The translations under genes were made by a program, and so were the position numbers. A model generated the notes under the pieces. That model saw only the letters and a program-made list of their open reading frames with translations, did not search any database and was not told where the DNA came from. Of a stretch of DNA of 64,000 nt, positions 62,270-64,000 are shown in pieces. Every line of letters begins with the position of its first letter. Position 1 is the stretch's first letter. The DNA comes from Sinomonas notoginsengisoli (GTDB lineage Bacteria; Actinomycetota; Actinomycetes; Actinomycetales; Micrococcaceae): the NCBI RefSeq assembly GCF_021554725.1, contig NZ_JAIZDP010000002.1, forward strand, positions 186,001-250,000, read 5' to 3'.

Positions 62270-62896
62270 TCAGCCAATCACGAGGTCAGCGCGGTGCTTG
62301 GTCGCCCTGACGAGGCGGGCGTTGGCCTCGTCCGAGCGGAGCACCCATTCTCTGGCCTGCTCGGAGGCCTTGCCGAACTGGATGTGGCGCGTGACGAGCC
62401 GGTCGATGCGGGTGGAGGGCTCGGTGTCGACATACCAGACTTCGCGCATCCATGAGCGGGCGGCCGCCCACTGCGGTTCCTCGAGGAGGAGATAGTTCCC
62501 CTCGGAGACAACGAGGCGGGCCTCGGGTGGGACGGCGATGGCCGCGGCGATGGGCTGTTCCAGCGTGCGCTCGAAGCCCGGCGCGTACACAACGGCTCCC
62601 GAGCTGGCGGCAATTCTTTCCAAGAGCGCAGCGTAGCCGTCGGGGTCGAAGGTCTCCGGCGCGCCCTTCCGGTCGAGGAGGCCGAGGCGTTCGAGCTGGG
62701 CGTCTGCGAGGTGGAAGCCGTCCATCGGCACATGCGCGACCGAGCGCTCGCCATACTCGCCGCGGAGGCTGCGGAGAAGCGCGTCGGCGAGGGTCGTCTT
62801 GCCGGCTCCGGGTTCGCCGCAGATCCCGAGGATGGCCCGTGCGCCGTTCTCTGATGCGAGCGCAGCGGCCCGTCGTGTCAAAGTGGCGAGGTCCAT
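62270..62896 (-). CDS. P-loop nucleoside/pantothenate-kinase-like protein
   Basis: A 208-residue kinase of the uridine/pantothenate kinase-like group. The Walker A motif is GEPGAGKTT (residues 26-34), VPMDGFHLADAQLERLG holds the substrate region, and VVSEGNYLLL resembles Walker B. It probably phosphorylates a sugar or nucleoside. The minus-strand TAGGCT (62902-62907) ends 6 bases before the ATG, so the mRNA would be leaderless; its start codon overlaps that of the small plus-strand gene. Confidence 0.87.
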   Translation of the reverse strand: MDLATLTRRAAALASENGARAILGICGEPGAGKTTLADALLRSLRGEYGERSVAHVPMDGFHLADAQLERLGLLDRKGAPETFDPDGYAALLERIAASSGAVVYAPGFERTLEQPIAAAIAVPPEARLVVSEGNYLLLEEPQWAAARSWMREVWYVDTEPSTRIDRLVTRHIQFGKASEQAREWVLRSDEANARLVRATKHRADLVIG

Positions 62897-63107
62897 GCCT
62901 CAGCCTACCCAGCCGTTCGTCCGGCTGCGGTGCCCGGATGCAGCGAGCCTCAGCGAGATGCAGCCCCTGGATCTCTACGGTCAGAGCATGATCACGGTGG
63001 ACGTACTCGACGGCCAGACCTCGATCGAAGAGGCCCTGGCCGACATAGGCGAGGTGTGGTCCGCGGAGGGATCCGTGGATGAGTTCGTGCAGCTGACGCT
63101 GTTCTGA
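62895..63107 (+). CDS. Small hypothetical protein
   Basis: A 70-residue frame from the ATG at 62895, or 49 residues from the ATG at 62958. The later part (MITVDVLDGQTSIEEALADI, EGSVDEFVQLTLF) is acidic and reads like real protein. No family is recognised. The ATG at 62895 shares bases with the kinase start codon on the other strand; the later start would avoid this. Confidence 0.45.
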   Translation: MPQPTQPFVRLRCPDAASLSEMQPLDLYGQSMITVDVLDGQTSIEEALADIGEVWSAEGSVDEFVQLTLF

Positions 63108-63219
63108 CATCGCGGTCTCCGGCGCGGACGAGAACAGATCTTGTCCTTCCGGCCCCGTGGATCATAGCGTGATGGCATCCCCGGCTATGAAGGGCAGTCT
63201 GACTTGACTGAGGGTGCAC

Positions 63220-64000
63220 ATGTCTGAAGACCGCGATCCGGGCGTCGACGAGACGACACCGCGGCGATATATCGTGATCGGTGCAGGGGCGGTCGGCGGG
63301 ACAATCGCCGCGCGCCTGGCCCAACACGAGGTACAAGCCATCGCGGTTGCCCGAGGCGAACATGGGCGGGCGATCTCCGACCACGGACTGCGGCTGCGCA
63401 CCCCCGATGGCGATACCCTCGTACACCCGAAGGTCTGGAGCTCGGCCGAGCAGGCCAGGCTTGACCACGGCGACGTGCTGGTATTGGCAGTGAAGGCCCA
63501 AGACGCTGGTGCCGCGCTGGCGGAATGGGCCGACGCGCCGCTACCGGATGGCACCTCGGCGGGGGAGACCCTGCCTCTGCTCGTCTGCCTGAACGGGGTC
63601 GCCGGAGAGGACCTGGCGCAGCGGTTCTTCCGCCGGGTGTTCGGCGTCCGCGTCTTGGCGCCGTGCAGCCATCTCGAGCCCGGTGTAGTGGCCGCATTTT
63701 TCACCGGGGCCTCGGCCGTACTCAAGATGGGCAGGGTACCGGCCGCCGCGGCCACCGCGGAAGACCAGCGCCTCCTCACTGCCATCCAGCGGGTATGGTC
63801 AGCAGCCCTGCTCCGGGTCGACCTCCCCTCGGATGTCATGCCGTGGAAATACAGCAAGCTGGTAGCCAATCTCGGCAACGCTGTCGACGCGTTGGTGGGC
63901 GACGTGGGCGGTGCGATCGACCTGGTCGAATTGACCCGTGAGGAAGGCAGACACGTCCTGCGCGCGGCGGGAATTTCGCTGGTTCCCGATCTGGAGGAAG
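63220..64000 (+). CDS. Ketopantoate-reductase-like protein, 3' end cut by window edge
   Basis: The frame from the ATG at 63220 runs past the window end (260 codons seen). The Rossmann motif YIVIGAGAVGGTIAARLAQ, DVLVLAVKAQDAGAAL and the Lys region PWKYSKLVANLGNA are typical of the ApbA/PanE family. It would use NADPH to reduce a 2-oxo acid, perhaps ketopantoate, but paralogues with other roles are common. No pantothenate gene is near. Confidence 0.85.
   Translation, partial: MSEDRDPGVDETTPRRYIVIGAGAVGGTIAARLAQHEVQAIAVARGEHGRAISDHGLRLRTPDGDTLVHPKVWSSAEQARLDHGDVLVLAVKAQDAGAALAEWADAPLPDGTSAGETLPLLVCLNGVAGEDLAQRFFRRVFGVRVLAPCSHLEPGVVAAFFTGASAVLKMGRVPAAAATAEDQRLLTAIQRVWSAALLRVDLPSDVMPWKYSKLVANLGNAVDALVGDVGGAIDLVELTREEGRHVLRAAGISLVPDLEE

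Overview
The window is high-GC DNA (about 70 percent by eye) with actinobacterial gene content: an fhaA-fhaB-pstP-rodA-pbpA-pknA-pknB cell-envelope signalling operon followed by pabA and crgA, a bifunctional PutA, DUF5997 and DUF4383 proteins, TANNNT -10 elements and many apparently leaderless start codons. The set suits a soil Micrococcaceae (Arthrobacter/Sinomonas-like); the genus is inference. Nearly all the DNA is coding. I see no rRNA, CRISPR array, prophage or insertion sequence, and one tRNA (Leu, anticodon CAG).

Layout. 1-9 kb: a LysR regulator divergent from putA, a NUDIX hydrolase, a P2-type cation ATPase with a DosR-like box, an alpha/beta hydrolase and the remnant of a GNAT acetyltransferase. 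9-17 kb: an HTH-less LysR-type ligand-binding protein divergent from DUF5997, a secreted TIM-barrel-like protein, a VOC protein, a broken hydrolase, YibE/F divergent from a zinc-type binding lipoprotein, TetR plus methyltransferase, and a MEDS protein. 17-20 kb: an XRE regulator divergent from an alcohol dehydrogenase, and a TipA-like MerR regulator.

20-36 kb is catabolic. An MHS-type transporter and a LysR regulator flank a four-gene operon (3-hydroxyisobutyrate-dehydrogenase-like, aldehyde dehydrogenase, CoA transferase, enoyl-CoA hydratase). A DctA transporter with a PrpF-like isomerase and a LysR regulator follow. Then comes a four-gene operon (HisD-like dehydrogenase, SDR, 3-hydroxyacyl-CoA-dehydrogenase-like, hotdog thioesterase) divergent from a LacI regulator with twin operators. 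36-44 kb holds a YyaL/DUF255 protein, a LysR regulator with an unexported SsuA-like binding protein, a lipoprotein esterase, a PEBP protein, a two-gene Fluc fluoride channel and a lipase-maturation-factor membrane protein.

44-55 kb is the conserved envelope operon, with 4-base start/stop overlaps at most junctions, then pabA and crgA. 55-58.4 kb carries a short gene interrupted by a stop codon and a three-gene cluster: an MDR dehydrogenase, a PTPS-fold protein with a non-canonical active site, and a glycosyltransferase. This is my best candidate for an undescribed pathway. 58-64 kb has alaX-trpF, DUF4383, a HAD phosphatase, a 5'-3' exonuclease, a P-loop kinase and the start of a ketopantoate-reductase-like gene.

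A second notable feature is a dispersed 13-bp word, GCGCACGACGSCG. It occurs 12 times exactly and once with a mismatch, twice as perfect long hairpins and seven times inside genes in all three reading frames.
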